This document shows positions 7,077-15,283 of a stretch of DNA of 29,443 bases, one piece after another. The stretch covers positions 1 to 29,443 of the forward strand of contig JBDHWF010000036.1 of NCBI GenBank assembly GCA_039810045.1, written 5' to 3'. Position numbers and translations under genes: made by a program. This stretch comes from CADCWN01 sp039810045 (lineage in GTDB: Bacteria; Chloroflexota; Chloroflexia; Thermomicrobiales; CADCWN01). The notes under the pieces are model-generated. The model had not been told where the DNA came from, did not search any database, and was given only the letters and a program-made list of their open reading frames with translations. Numbering within the stretch: the first letter of the stretch is position 1; every line of letters begins with the position of its first letter.

Positions 7077-8264
7077 TCAGCGATTCGATTGCTCCCAGCG
7101 TGTCCGCCCGAGTTGCCCAAGTTGCACATCATTCACCGTCCCTTGACCCTTGGGATCAAGCTCAAAGCGCGCCCGCTCAAACCACTGCACTGTGCGCCCG
7201 TTCTCGGTGATCTCCTCCGTCAACGGCAGCCCAAAGACCGCCAGCCCGCCGTGAGCCTGCCAGTAGGTGCGGAAGACTCCACCAATACTGTGCCCAGATT
7301 CGGCGAAAAAGATACGGTCGCCGCTAGGGGGAGCCGCCAGCGGTGGATCTGGTTTGCGTAATTCACTCCCAAGCAACCCTTGTTGCACCTGTTGCCCGAC
7401 TGGTAGTTGCGGATTGCGTTCGAAGCGCGCCCGCTCAAACCACTGCACTGTGCGCCCGTCGCGCTCAAAATCAGGGGTGATTGGCAGGCCAAAAATTGCG
7501 AGACCGCCATTCTTCGTCCAGTAGTCGGCAAACGGCGCAAAAACGTACAGTTCGGTTTCCTTGAAAAAGAGGGTGTCTGGGCTCCCCTGCCCCGCCGCCA
7601 GCACCGTAAACGACCATTGATAGATCGCGCGTTCGCCATCACTATCAACAGCCTCGGCCTCGACCTTATAGATACCGGGGGAGAAGCTACGGCGTGTCTT
7701 TGCGATGGTCCGTTCATTCACCCCTGGTTTAATTTCGGGAGTATTGAGCTTGCTATCGTTGACTTTGAGATTAAAGGTCGTCAACTCGGTTGCGTCGCTA
7801 AAAGCGGCGAGTGAAATCAGGAGATCTCCAGCAGCAACCTGCGAACCATTGCGCGGGAGGGGATTGGCGAATTTCGGGGGTTCCGATGGGCCAGTGGCGG
7901 TGAATCGCCAGCGATAGGGTTGTTCTCGACCCCGCACATCGATCGCAATAATTTCTACATCATGTTGCCCTTTGGTCAACGGTGCCTGATACGCCACTTC
8001 CCAAAATCGCTCACTATTCGCCTTGATGACTGGTTCGATTGTTTTGCTATCCAGGCGCATGCGCACCGAAAGGAGGTTGGCTTCTCCGCGCACCTCTGCG
8101 CTAATCGTCACACTGCCCTTTGCTGCTTTACTACCATTAGCTGGTTGGGCGTTCTTAATTGTGGGCTTGACACCCTGCACAATCAAAAACCCGAGAACAC
8201 CAAGCACCCCAATAGCCAGGAGCCCAAGCATTACTTTGAGCGGCGAAAACCCGCGTCCCATCAA
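7077..8264 (-). CDS. Membrane-anchored surface protein with Ig-like domains and duplicated WFERARFE modules
   Basis: A 395-residue protein with an N-terminal membrane anchor (about residues 9-31) and the rest outside. Residues about 34-125 and 130-225 look like two Ig-like beta-sandwich domains (PANGS..., PRNGSQVAAGD...). The C-terminal half holds two copies of a module of about 75-80 residues with core GGLA[IV]FGLP[IL]T and GRTVQWFERARFE, ending in GLLG or GQLG. The duplication is nearly exact in DNA over about 35 bases (7163-7199 and 7431-7463), so it is recent or under conversion. This module is frequent in secreted proteins of Chloroflexi-type genomes. Its ligand is not known to me. Either of the two adjacent ATGs could be the start. 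Confidence 0.8.
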   Translation of the reverse strand: MMGRGFSPLKVMLGLLAIGVLGVLGFLIVQGVKPTIKNAQPANGSKAAKGSVTISAEVRGEANLLSVRMRLDSKTIEPVIKANSERFWEVAYQAPLTKGQHDVEIIAIDVRGREQPYRWRFTATGPSEPPKFANPLPRNGSQVAAGDLLISLAAFSDATELTTFNLKVNDSKLNTPEIKPGVNERTIAKTRRSFSPGIYKVEAEAVDSDGERAIYQWSFTVLAAGQGSPDTLFFKETELYVFAPFADYWTKNGGLAIFGLPITPDFERDGRTVQWFERARFERNPQLPVGQQVQQGLLGSELRKPDPPLAAPPSGDRIFFAESGHSIGGVFRTYWQAHGGLAVFGLPLTEEITENGRTVQWFERARFELDPKGQGTVNDVQLGQLGRTRWEQSNR

Positions 8265-8495
8265 CCCCTACCTAAACCAGTATCAACACCAGCTACCCAA
8301 CGTAGCAGATAAGCAACACCATGCTACTGTGCAAGCACGAAGACACAGTACCTGTCATTCTCCTCATACGCAAGGATCGTGCAAGCAATGTTGGCGCAGC
8401 AATAACCCCGCTGGCAAAGAGCTGAGCAAGACCAAACAGGGTATTACGCTTCAGCGTTCGGCTGGCCTTATTGGCAATTCCTCCGCCTCTTTCCT

Positions 8496-9440
8496 TCACG
8501 CCTTGGCGGAGGCTTTGCCGACCTTATCGACGAAGAACTCAACCGTTCGCGCTAACCCCTCATCTAATTGCACCTGTGGCGACCAGCCAAGTTCGCGCTG
8601 AATATGTTCCCAACTGAGGCAGCTTCGGCGTTGCTCACCAGACTTCGCTTCGCCGTGATTGGCGGTGGCTCCGGCCTCAGTCAACGTATTGATCCGCTCA
8701 AATATCGCATTCACCGTCGTTTCCACGCCAGTACCCACGTTGTACGCACCGATCCGGTCGCTGGCAAGAGCAGCGAGATTCGCCGCAACAACATCAGCAA
8801 CATAGACATAGTCACGAGTATTCTCGCCATCGCCATAAATCACCGTAGGTTCCTGGCGCAGTAACCGTTCCGTGAAGATGGAGATTACGCCGGCCTCGCC
8901 ATGTGGATTCTGCCGCGGGCCATACACATTGGCATAGCGCATGGCGCAATAGGGCAACCCATGAATGACCTGAAAATAATGCAGGTAATGTTCAATGCTA
9001 AGTTTAGAGATACCATAGGGCGAGATGGGGGCAGTCAGCAATGTCTCTGGTGTCGGGATGACCTCAGTATCGCCATAAATCGCCCCACCACTCGACGCGA
9101 AGATCACTTTCTGCAACCCATGTTTGATCCCATTTTGCAGCAATTGCAGCGTGCCCAGGATATTCACATCGGCGTCGTAGGCAGGGTCGGCTACCGAACG
9201 ACGCACATCCAATTGCGCCGCCTGATGCAAGAGAATTTCGGGGCGTTCAGCCGCAAAGAGTTTCGCTACAGCGTCTGCATCGCGAATATCTGCTTCATAA
9301 AAGCGGGCCTGCGGATTGAGGTTCGATCGCTCACCAGTCACCAGATTGTCGATAATGACGACATCGTGCCCTGCTTGCACCAGCGCATCAACCAGATGCG
9401 AACCGATAAATCCCGCACCACCGCTTACAAGAACACGCAT
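8496..9440 (-). CDS. NAD-dependent epimerase/dehydratase, UDP-glucose 4-epimerase-like
   Basis: An extended short-chain dehydrogenase that acts on nucleotide sugars. The N-terminal dinucleotide motif GGAGFIGSH (about residues 7-15) is intact. The catalytic pair is in SPYGISKLSIEHY (Tyr-x3-Lys), and Ser-Ser-Gly-Gly (ASSGGAIYGD) supplies the third residue. RYANVYGPRQ and GDGENTRDYVYVADV are standard substrate-domain motifs. The 314-residue length matches GalE-type epimerases, which interconvert UDP-glucose and UDP-galactose, but related 4,6-dehydratases and 4-epimerases cannot be excluded. The ATG at 9440 has GTGAGG upstream; an in-frame GTG at 9449 is an alternative. It may supply sugars for the exopolysaccharide genes further right. 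Confidence 0.9.
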   Translation of the reverse strand: MRVLVSGGAGFIGSHLVDALVQAGHDVVIIDNLVTGERSNLNPQARFYEADIRDADAVAKLFAAERPEILLHQAAQLDVRRSVADPAYDADVNILGTLQLLQNGIKHGLQKVIFASSGGAIYGDTEVIPTPETLLTAPISPYGISKLSIEHYLHYFQVIHGLPYCAMRYANVYGPRQNPHGEAGVISIFTERLLRQEPTVIYGDGENTRDYVYVADVVAANLAALASDRIGAYNVGTGVETTVNAIFERINTLTEAGATANHGEAKSGEQRRSCLSWEHIQRELGWSPQVQLDEGLARTVEFFVDKVGKASAKA

Positions 9441-9659
9441 TCGCCTCACTCTTTTCTCATAGGCAAACCCTGCCCAATCAATCCTTGTCGCAAAGTATCA
9501 TTGTAGCAAACGCCGCTTGCACACCGCTGGTTACAGCCAAATCCCTAGCTGGCCTTGCCAACTTTCGACGTAGCATATTATGACGTATTGACTTTTTATG
9601 CACATTTTTCCAATCGCCCAGAGCCTGATCGAGCGTGGCAGAGCGGCGGCATCCTTCGC

Positions 9660-9665
9660 TATACT
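9660..9665 (+). promoter_or_regulatory. Possible -10 element of selC
   Basis: TATACT at 9660-9665 lies 16 bases upstream of the mature tRNA start at 9682 and would give a start near 9673. The -35 region (about TGGCAG, 9636-9641, 18-base gap) is weak. Confidence 0.4.
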
Positions 9666-9681
9666 TGCGACCTGACGTTAT

Positions 9682-9773
9682 GGGGGCGGAGGGGTCCCGG
9701 TGGGTCCCCCGGTCTTCAAAACCGGTGGCCGTCGTAATCCGGCGGTGGTGGGTTCGACTCCCATGCGCCCTCG
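9682..9773 (+). tRNA. selC: Selenocysteine tRNA, anticodon UCA
   Basis: This 92-base gene folds as tRNA-Sec. The anticodon stem 9709-9713/9721-9725 holds loop CTTCAAA with anticodon TCA (9716-9718), which reads UGA. The D arm is long, up to 7 bp (9691-9697/9702-9708), with a four-base CGGT loop as in E. coli tRNA-Sec. A long variable arm (9729-9734/9740-9745) and a T arm with TTCGACT loop (9753-9759) follow. The acceptor pairs seven positions (9682-9688 with 9766-9772); the eighth, G9689 opposite G9765, is a mismatch. Gly-like discriminator G9773 is followed by TCA, so CCA is not encoded. It implies SelA/SelB/SelD and at least one UGA-decoding gene elsewhere. Confidence 0.95.
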
Positions 9774-9816
9774 TCACCGCTCCAGGCTTCTTGATTCGCT
9801 AATGCTGGGTAAGGTA

Positions 9817-10572
9817 TTACCGCTGCAACGCCGCCGCAATATCGGTCAGCGCGTGTACTACCAGATCTGGGGCTGGGCCATAATGGTCGATAGGCTGCTG
9901 CTCACGGTTACACCAGGCCACACGCAGCCCGAACGCCTTTGCACCAAGCGCATCCCAGCTATTGGCTGAGACAAAGAGAATCCGTTCGGCAGGCAAGTCC
10001 AGCGCAGCAGGAGCAAGGGCATAGACCCGTGGGTCTGGCTTATAGGTCTGCACAGCATCCACGCTCAGGATCGCCTGAAACGTTCGGGGGAAATCGTTGG
10101 TTGCTACTACTGCCTGTAGCATTGCTGGGGTAGCATTAGAAAGAATTGCCAGCGGCAGATCGTGCAGGCGTTCCAGCGTAGTGGCGGCATCAGGGAACGC
10201 GGTCAGTTTCGACCAGCAGGCAACCAGCGCGCGCACTGTGGCGGGCTTCGGTTGCACGCGAAACTGGGCCAGCGTGGTCAGCAGGGCCTCGTGAGTTACC
10301 TGGGCAAAGTCCGCATAATACCCGCTCAAAGCACGTTGCCAGGAACCTTCGAGCTGCTTAGCCCGCCAAAACGCCACAAATGCGGTGGGATCAGGGACAA
10401 TATCCTGACAATGCGCTTCCAGCGCGGCAACGGAGAAAAGCGTACCATAGGCGTCGAAGACAACCGCCTCAATCGCAGGGCCTTGGGCCAGTGCCACTTG
10501 CCAGAATAGTCGTTGCTGGCGCTGGGCACTTGCCAGATCCCGTACAATCGGTGGCAGAATCGGTTTGTTCAT
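9817..10572 (-). CDS. HAD-family hydrolase, haloacid dehalogenase type II-like
   Basis: A 251-residue member of the haloacid dehalogenase superfamily. Motif I is VVFDAYGTLF with the nucleophile Asp40. Motif II is the Ser in LSNATP, motif III the Lys in YKPDPRVY, and motif IV the stretch LFVSANSWDALGAK. The Y after DA in motif I and the SANSWD motif are those of L-2-haloacid dehalogenases, which hydrolyse 2-haloalkanoic acids. The true substrate cannot be proved from sequence and a phosphatase role is possible. The N-terminal 30 residues are an extra extension. GGAGG before the ATG at 10572 fixes the start. It is divergent from the MutS-like gene and convergent with selC. Confidence 0.85.
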   Translation of the reverse strand: MNKPILPPIVRDLASAQRQQRLFWQVALAQGPAIEAVVFDAYGTLFSVAALEAHCQDIVPDPTAFVAFWRAKQLEGSWQRALSGYYADFAQVTHEALLTTLAQFRVQPKPATVRALVACWSKLTAFPDAATTLERLHDLPLAILSNATPAMLQAVVATNDFPRTFQAILSVDAVQTYKPDPRVYALAPAALDLPAERILFVSANSWDALGAKAFGLRVAWCNREQQPIDHYGPAPDLVVHALTDIAAALQR

Positions 10573-10677
10573 TGCGCCCTCCATGTCATGGCCCTGGCGC
10601 AGCCAGGACAATTAGCCCTTATTATGGCAGAGGAATCGCGCAGTGACCCGCCACCGACCATGCATAACGGAGTATTG

Positions 10678-12576
10678 ATGAGTATCGTTGAATCCACGAG
10701 CGCACCACCAGCGCAGTCAGCACACCACCGCGACCCTGCCCAGATCTACGCAGCACGCCAGGAACAGTTCGCCAACGACCGCGATCGCCTCACCAAACGT
10801 TGGAATCGGATCGCAAATCTCCGCTTGCTGGCATTTGTCGCCGCAGTTGTTTGTATCATCTTCGCCATGCGGCTGGGCAGTTGGCCGCTGGCAATCGTTG
10901 GTGGGCTCCTACTGATCGCCTTCCTGATCTTGGTGCAATACCATGTCCGCCTCGGTAATCTCCGCAAGCAGGCTGAAGAACGGCGGGCCATTAATCAGGA
11001 GGCCGCTTGGCGACTGACACGAGATTGGCAGCACTTACCCCTCCGTAGCACCTATCGCGCTCAGGCCACGCACCCCTACGCTGACGACCTCGACCTGTTC
11101 GGCCCTGCTTCCCTCTTTCACCTGCTCTACCCTGGCGGCACACCGCGTGGCGAGGCGACGCTGCGGGCGTGGCTGCTGGACTTTGCCAAGCCCACGGCCA
11201 TCCAGGAACGCCAGCAGGCGGTTGCCGAACTGGCTGCCCAGATCGACCTGCGCGACGAATTACAGATGGCTGGCCGCCTGACCGCTGGTGCCACCCGCGA
11301 TCCTGAGCCGTTTTTGCGCTGGGCCGAAGGTGCGCCGTGGCTACGCAAACGCCCTTTCCTGATCCTGGCTGCGCGGCTCTCGCCACTGCTTTTCTGGCTG
11401 CTCCTGATCCTCTGGCTCACGGGCATCGTGCCAATACCGTTCTGGTTCATCTTTTTCCTGATCAACCTGGGGCTGACGATCGCCTTTAATGGGCAACTGA
11501 GTCGGCTTCTTGGCACCCTGACGGAACAAGAGGGCGGTTTTCAGCACTATGCCAGTTCCTTCGCCGTCCTTGATCATCGCCCGTTCACCAGTCCACTGCT
11601 GGCGCGCCTGCTCAACGACCTACGGGCTACTGGCCTCTCGGCGTATCGGCAGATGCAACGTCTCGAACGCCTCTGTCGGCTGATTATTCCGCCGAGCGCC
11701 TTAGCCAATGCGTTTTTGCAGCCGCTCTTTCTCTGGAACTTCCACGTCCTCCACGCGCTGGAAGGCTGGCAACAACAGGCTGGCCCACACGCTCGCCAGT
11801 GGCTCGTCATCTTGGGAGAAATTGAAGCGCTGGCTGCGCTGGGCAGTCTGGCCCACGCGCAGCCAGCGTGGGCCTTCCCCCAGGTTGCCGAAATAACGAA
11901 GGCCTTTGCCGCAACCGCGCTGGGGCATCCGTTGCTGGCAGATACCGAGCGCGTGGCAAACGATGTTACGGTGGGGCCGCCTGGCTCATTCTTGCTGGTC
12001 ACTGGCTCGAATATGTCGGGGAAAAGTACGTTATTACGAGCGATTGGCACTAATGCAGTACTGGCTGGGGCTGGTGGGCCTGTCTGTGCAGAGTCCCTAC
12101 AGCTGCCGCCCGTCAGGTTATGGACCAGTATGCGGATCAATGACTCGCTGGCCCAGGGAGTCTCCTACTACATGGCCGAACTCCGCCGCCTGAAAGCCGT
12201 TGTTGATGGCGCACGCGCGGCGCAGCAGGCAGCGTCACTGCCGTTATATCTGCTGGATGAGATTTTGCAGGGAACGAACACGCATGAGCGGCAAATCGCG
12301 GCCCGCCGCATCATCGCGCATCTCGTGCAGCAGGGGGCAATTGGCGCAGTCTCGACCCACGACCTGCAGTTGGCTGAAACACCAGTCCTCGCCGCCACTG
12401 CCCGCCCAATTCATTTCAGTGAAGAGTTTCACAGCGGGCCAGCGGGTCCCACCATGACGTTCGACTATCGAGCAAGACCGGGGCTGGCGACCTCAACCAA
12501 CGCGCTGCGCCTGATGGAAATAATCGGGCTGGATCTTGATCCTGACGAAGATCAGTATTCGGGAGAGGAAGGATAA
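10678..12576 (+). CDS. MutS-family ATPase with transmembrane segments
   Basis: A 632-residue protein with the MutS core and ATPase but no N-terminal mismatch-recognition domain. ATPase motifs: Walker A TGSNMSGKST (442-451), family signature DSLAQGVSYYMAEL, Walker B LYLLDE (523-528) and STHD (559-562). The helical lever region precedes them. Unlike canonical MutS it carries hydrophobic segments: two near residues 51-88 and two or more at about 227-270, so it is probably membrane-bound. Such MutS-like membrane proteins are known as an uncharacterised group and have no established repair role. GGAG at 10669-10672 supports the ATG at 10678; the open frame extends upstream into the HAD gene's region but lacks a ribosome site. 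A strong terminator follows. Confidence 0.87.
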   Translation: MSIVESTSAPPAQSAHHRDPAQIYAARQEQFANDRDRLTKRWNRIANLRLLAFVAAVVCIIFAMRLGSWPLAIVGGLLLIAFLILVQYHVRLGNLRKQAEERRAINQEAAWRLTRDWQHLPLRSTYRAQATHPYADDLDLFGPASLFHLLYPGGTPRGEATLRAWLLDFAKPTAIQERQQAVAELAAQIDLRDELQMAGRLTAGATRDPEPFLRWAEGAPWLRKRPFLILAARLSPLLFWLLLILWLTGIVPIPFWFIFFLINLGLTIAFNGQLSRLLGTLTEQEGGFQHYASSFAVLDHRPFTSPLLARLLNDLRATGLSAYRQMQRLERLCRLIIPPSALANAFLQPLFLWNFHVLHALEGWQQQAGPHARQWLVILGEIEALAALGSLAHAQPAWAFPQVAEITKAFAATALGHPLLADTERVANDVTVGPPGSFLLVTGSNMSGKSTLLRAIGTNAVLAGAGGPVCAESLQLPPVRLWTSMRINDSLAQGVSYYMAELRRLKAVVDGARAAQQAASLPLYLLDEILQGTNTHERQIAARRIIAHLVQQGAIGAVSTHDLQLAETPVLAATARPIHFSEEFHSGPAGPTMTFDYRARPGLATSTNALRLMEIIGLDLDPDEDQYSGEEG

Positions 12577-12577
12577 A

Positions 12578-12610
12578 AGAAGGCGCACACCATAATGGTG
12601 TGCGCCTTCT
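12578..12610. terminator. Bidirectional Rho-independent terminator
   Basis: A perfect 15-bp stem (12578-12592 with 12596-12610) with loop TAA, extendable by flanking A-T pairs and followed by TT on the plus side and AAAA-rich sequence on the other. It sits between the convergent MutS-like (plus) and zinc-ribbon (minus) genes and can end both transcripts. Confidence 0.85.
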
Positions 12611-12683
12611 TTCGTTCACAGTTACGCTGTTCTTCCTGGTTTCGTGCTCCCTCACTACCAGGAATTACCGAGCGTGTGTCGGG

Positions 12684-13055
12684 TTAGTAGCGGTCGCGGC
12701 TGCCGTAGCTACCACCGCTGCCATAGCCGCTGGCCTGCCGTCGCTCTGCAAAGCAGTCGGAGCAGTACACTGGCTTGTCGCCGCGTGGCTGGAAGGGGAC
12801 CTGCGTCTCCTTGCCACACTGGCTGCAAACGGTGTCAAACATCTGGCGTGGTGCGCGCTCGTAGCTGCCGCCACCATAGCCACCACCAGCGTAGCTGCCG
12901 CCACCCTGTTGCGCTTTGCGCGCGCGGCGACAGTCGGGGCAACGCCGTGGCTCGTTGGTGAACCCCTTCTCCGCATAATACTCTTGCTCACCAGCGGTGA
13001 ACACAAAGTCCTGGCCGCAGTCGCGGCAATTGATCGTCTTGTCCTGGTAACTCAT
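12684..13055 (-). CDS. Glycine-rich protein with two zinc-ribbon modules (CxxC-x17-CxxC)
   Basis: A 123-residue protein built from two Cys4 zinc ribbons. The first has Cys10, Cys13, Cys39 and Cys42 (the probable zinc-ribbon, zf-trcl-like type). A Gly/Ser/Tyr-rich linker (51-66), like those in RNA-binding proteins, follows. The second ribbon has Cys77, Cys80, Cys98 and Cys101 with exactly 17 residues between the pairs and core VPFQPRGDKPVYC. The same module ends the DEAD-box helicase two genes upstream. The tail is again Gly/Ser/Tyr/Arg-rich. AAGGTG precedes the ATG at 13055. Function is unknown; nucleic-acid binding is my inference. It lies about 220 bases after the IF-1 gene on the same strand. 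Confidence 0.82.
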   Translation of the reverse strand: MSYQDKTINCRDCGQDFVFTAGEQEYYAEKGFTNEPRRCPDCRRARKAQQGGGSYAGGGYGGGSYERAPRQMFDTVCSQCGKETQVPFQPRGDKPVYCSDCFAERRQASGYGSGGSYGSRDRY

Positions 13056-13274
13056 TCGGCACCTTTCGGGATACATATAGGAAACAGTGAGACAGTTTCG
13101 GGGTGACCATTCCCTAGTCGGTGAACGAGATGAGCGGAGAAGGAGGGCAGGGAGACCGCTCCGAGAACCACTTGAATACGTTCGACTAGCAAGATCACTT
13201 CCGGCCTATCCTACGAGTGCATCGGCACTCGAAAGGAACAATAAAGGTTGGGCGGAACCTGTCGCCCTTCGTCA

Positions 13275-13595
13275 CTAGCGGTAGCGGAAGGTAATCCGCC
13301 CGCGAGTCAGATCGTACGGCGAGAGTTCAACCGTAACTTTGTCGCCTTGCGCCACCCGGATATACCGCGTGCGCATCTTGCCACACAAGGTGCTCAGTAC
13401 CTTGTGTCCACTCTCAAGCTCTACCGTGAACATCGCATTCGGCAGCGCATCGACAACAGTGCCATCAACAGTAATAGCGTCGCTCTTTGCCTTCCGCACT
13501 GGCGCGGCGGTTGCGGCGGCCCCTGGTGTCCCTGGCGCAGCCGGACGAGCGTTGTTCTTCTTCTGCTGGTAATTTGGTCGGCGGTTTGGGGCCAT
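13275..13595 (-). CDS. infA: Translation initiation factor IF-1 with N-terminal extension
   Basis: IF-1 is an OB-fold protein that occupies the ribosomal A site during initiation. Residues 37-106 match the whole family (EGTVV-like DGTVVDALPNAMF, GKMR, GDKVTVELSPYDLTRGRITFRY). In front is an unusual basic, Ala/Pro-rich extension of about 36 residues with no counterpart in the usual 72-residue factor. STLCGKMR replaces the common HISGKMR, placing a cysteine beside the conserved loop. AGGAGGAAGC directly precedes the ATG, so the extension is translated. The gene lies 14 bases after the DEAD-box gene and is probably cotranscribed. Because housekeeping infA usually sits in the ribosomal-protein cluster, this may be a second, specialised copy. 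Confidence 0.93.
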   Translation of the reverse strand: MAPNRRPNYQQKKNNARPAAPGTPGAAATAAPVRKAKSDAITVDGTVVDALPNAMFTVELESGHKVLSTLCGKMRTRYIRVAQGDKVTVELSPYDLTRGRITFRYR

Positions 13596-13609
13596 GCTTC
13601 CTCCTGTCG

Positions 13610-15169
13610 CTACTTGGCGATACGCTGATTGCGCATCTCACGCCGGGATTCCGCAGGCATCCGTTGCCTACCATCGCGGCGATTTGATCCAACGTGCGCC
13701 GTTTGCCGCCCGGAAACCGGGGTCTCCTTACGAAAACAGTCGCGGCAAAAGACTGGCTTATCACTACGTGGCACGAACGGCACAGTCGCCTCGCAACCAC
13801 AGCTAGCACAAGTAATGGTATGCACAATTCGTTCCGGCGCAGTCACTGTCGTCGTGACCCGCTCGCGCGCTGGTGGCGCGAATGAACGTTCGGACCTACC
13901 TTGCCGTTGGCTCGTTATTGTAACGCTATACGGTGGCAAACTATTCCGCCCCCCGACACGCCCACCCGCGTTCCCGGCAGTGTGTGGCGGGCGACTGGAC
14001 GACACCGAGGCGGTTGCCACTGCAGGAGCAGTGATCGCTGGTGGAGTAAAGGCATATTCATCACGCCAGCGCAGGCGTGGCAAGGTGCGCCCGGAAGCCC
14101 GTTCCAGTTGGCGCCACTTTGGGCCATCTTCGGGACCAAGCAGGGTTATTGCGCGCCCTTCCCGACCCATCCGCCCGGTGCGCCCGACGCGATGCGTCAG
14201 CAGTTCAGCCGATTCGGGCAGATCAAAGTTGATCACCTGCTCGACCGTATCAACGTCAATGCCGCGTGCGGCAACATTGGTCGCCAAAAGAATCTTCGTC
14301 ACCCCTGTACGGAAATCGGCCATCACGCGGTCGCGGGCATTCTGGCTCAGATTACCCTGTAGCGCAGACACTGGATAGCCCAGGCCCTCTAACTGCCGCC
14401 CAAGTTTTTTGACGCCATGCTTCGTGCGCCCAAAGACAATCGTTGCCCCATCGCCCCGCGCATCCAGCAATCGCTTCAGGACATCCAGCTTCGTCCCTTC
14501 TGGCACATCATAGACCAGGTGATCGATCTTCGGGCGATCTTCAGGACGAGTATCAACCTGCACTGTTTCGGGATTGTTCAAGTGCCGTCGCGCTGTCTCT
14601 AGCACCCAGGCGGGAACCGTCGCCGAAAAGAGGGCCGTCTGGCGGGTACGCGGCACCGCAGCCAGAATCCGCTCGACATCTGGGGCGAACCCGCGATCAA
14701 GCATTTCGTCGGCTTCATCAAGCACGAAATATTGCACACGATCTAGGTGCAGCGTGCCACGCCGAATCAGGTCAAGGACGCGCCCAGGGGCACCAACCAC
14801 AATTTGTGCGCCAGCACGTACTGCCGCCTCTTGTGGGCCAAACGACCGCCCGCCGTAAATCAGCAATGTGCGTAGGCCACGCCCTTCGCCCAGTTTGGTC
14901 AACACCTCGCCAACCTGGGTAGCAAGTTCGCGGGTAGGGGTCAACACCACAGCCTGCACCGCCCGCACACGCGGATCAACCCGCTCGATCAGCGGTAGGC
15001 CAAAGGCCAGCGTTTTGCCAGAGCCTGTACGGGCCTGACCAATCAGATCACGTCCGGCGAGAAGTAGTGGGAGTGATAATGCTTGAATCGGCGTAGGAGT
15101 ATCGATCCCCATTGCCACGAGCGCCGCCTGCGTGGTCGAGGATAAAGGAAAGTTTGAGAACGAGGTCAA
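13610..15169 (-). CDS. DEAD-box RNA helicase with C-terminal CxxC-x17-CxxC zinc ribbon
   Basis: An ATP-dependent RNA helicase of 519 residues. The Q-motif region (PTPIQALSLPLLLAG), Walker A ARTGSGKT (about 46-53), PTREL, DEAD in VLDEADEML, SAT in LFSATVP, and in the second lobe ATNVAARGIDV and HRVGRTGR are all intact. A Ser/Pro/Arg-rich tail from about 385 leads to a zinc ribbon with Cys454, Cys457, Cys475 and Cys478 (17 residues between pairs), core VPFVPRSDKPVFC, and a basic end. The same ribbon recurs in the small protein at 12684-13055. It heads a three-gene row with IF-1. A hairpin-rich leader of about 120-200 bases precedes it, as for cold-induced helicases; that regulation is inferred. 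Confidence 0.93.
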   Translation of the reverse strand: MTSFSNFPLSSTTQAALVAMGIDTPTPIQALSLPLLLAGRDLIGQARTGSGKTLAFGLPLIERVDPRVRAVQAVVLTPTRELATQVGEVLTKLGEGRGLRTLLIYGGRSFGPQEAAVRAGAQIVVGAPGRVLDLIRRGTLHLDRVQYFVLDEADEMLDRGFAPDVERILAAVPRTRQTALFSATVPAWVLETARRHLNNPETVQVDTRPEDRPKIDHLVYDVPEGTKLDVLKRLLDARGDGATIVFGRTKHGVKKLGRQLEGLGYPVSALQGNLSQNARDRVMADFRTGVTKILLATNVAARGIDVDTVEQVINFDLPESAELLTHRVGRTGRMGREGRAITLLGPEDGPKWRQLERASGRTLPRLRWRDEYAFTPPAITAPAVATASVSSSRPPHTAGNAGGRVGGRNSLPPYSVTITSQRQGRSERSFAPPARERVTTTVTAPERIVHTITCASCGCEATVPFVPRSDKPVFCRDCFRKETPVSGRQTAHVGSNRRDGRQRMPAESRREMRNQRIAK

Positions 15170-15240
15170 CCGCAGAAAATCCTTCCACCGTGCCTGTCAG
15201 GTGTGGCACAGATCAGTGAATAGTCGTAGTGTGCTGTAGT

Positions 15241-15273
15241 GCGTGACACCCTGACGCTTTCGCTCAGTCACGC
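15241..15273 (-). other. Hairpin in the leader of the helicase gene
   Basis: GCGTGAC (15241-15247) pairs with GTCACGC (15267-15273), enclosing a smaller CTGA/TCAG pair. It lies about 70 bases upstream of the helicase gene (start at 15169) and downstream of the FKBP terminator, so it would be in the helicase leader if transcription begins in between. A promoter was not identified. Confidence 0.3.
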
Positions 15274-15283
15274 GTGCTACATG

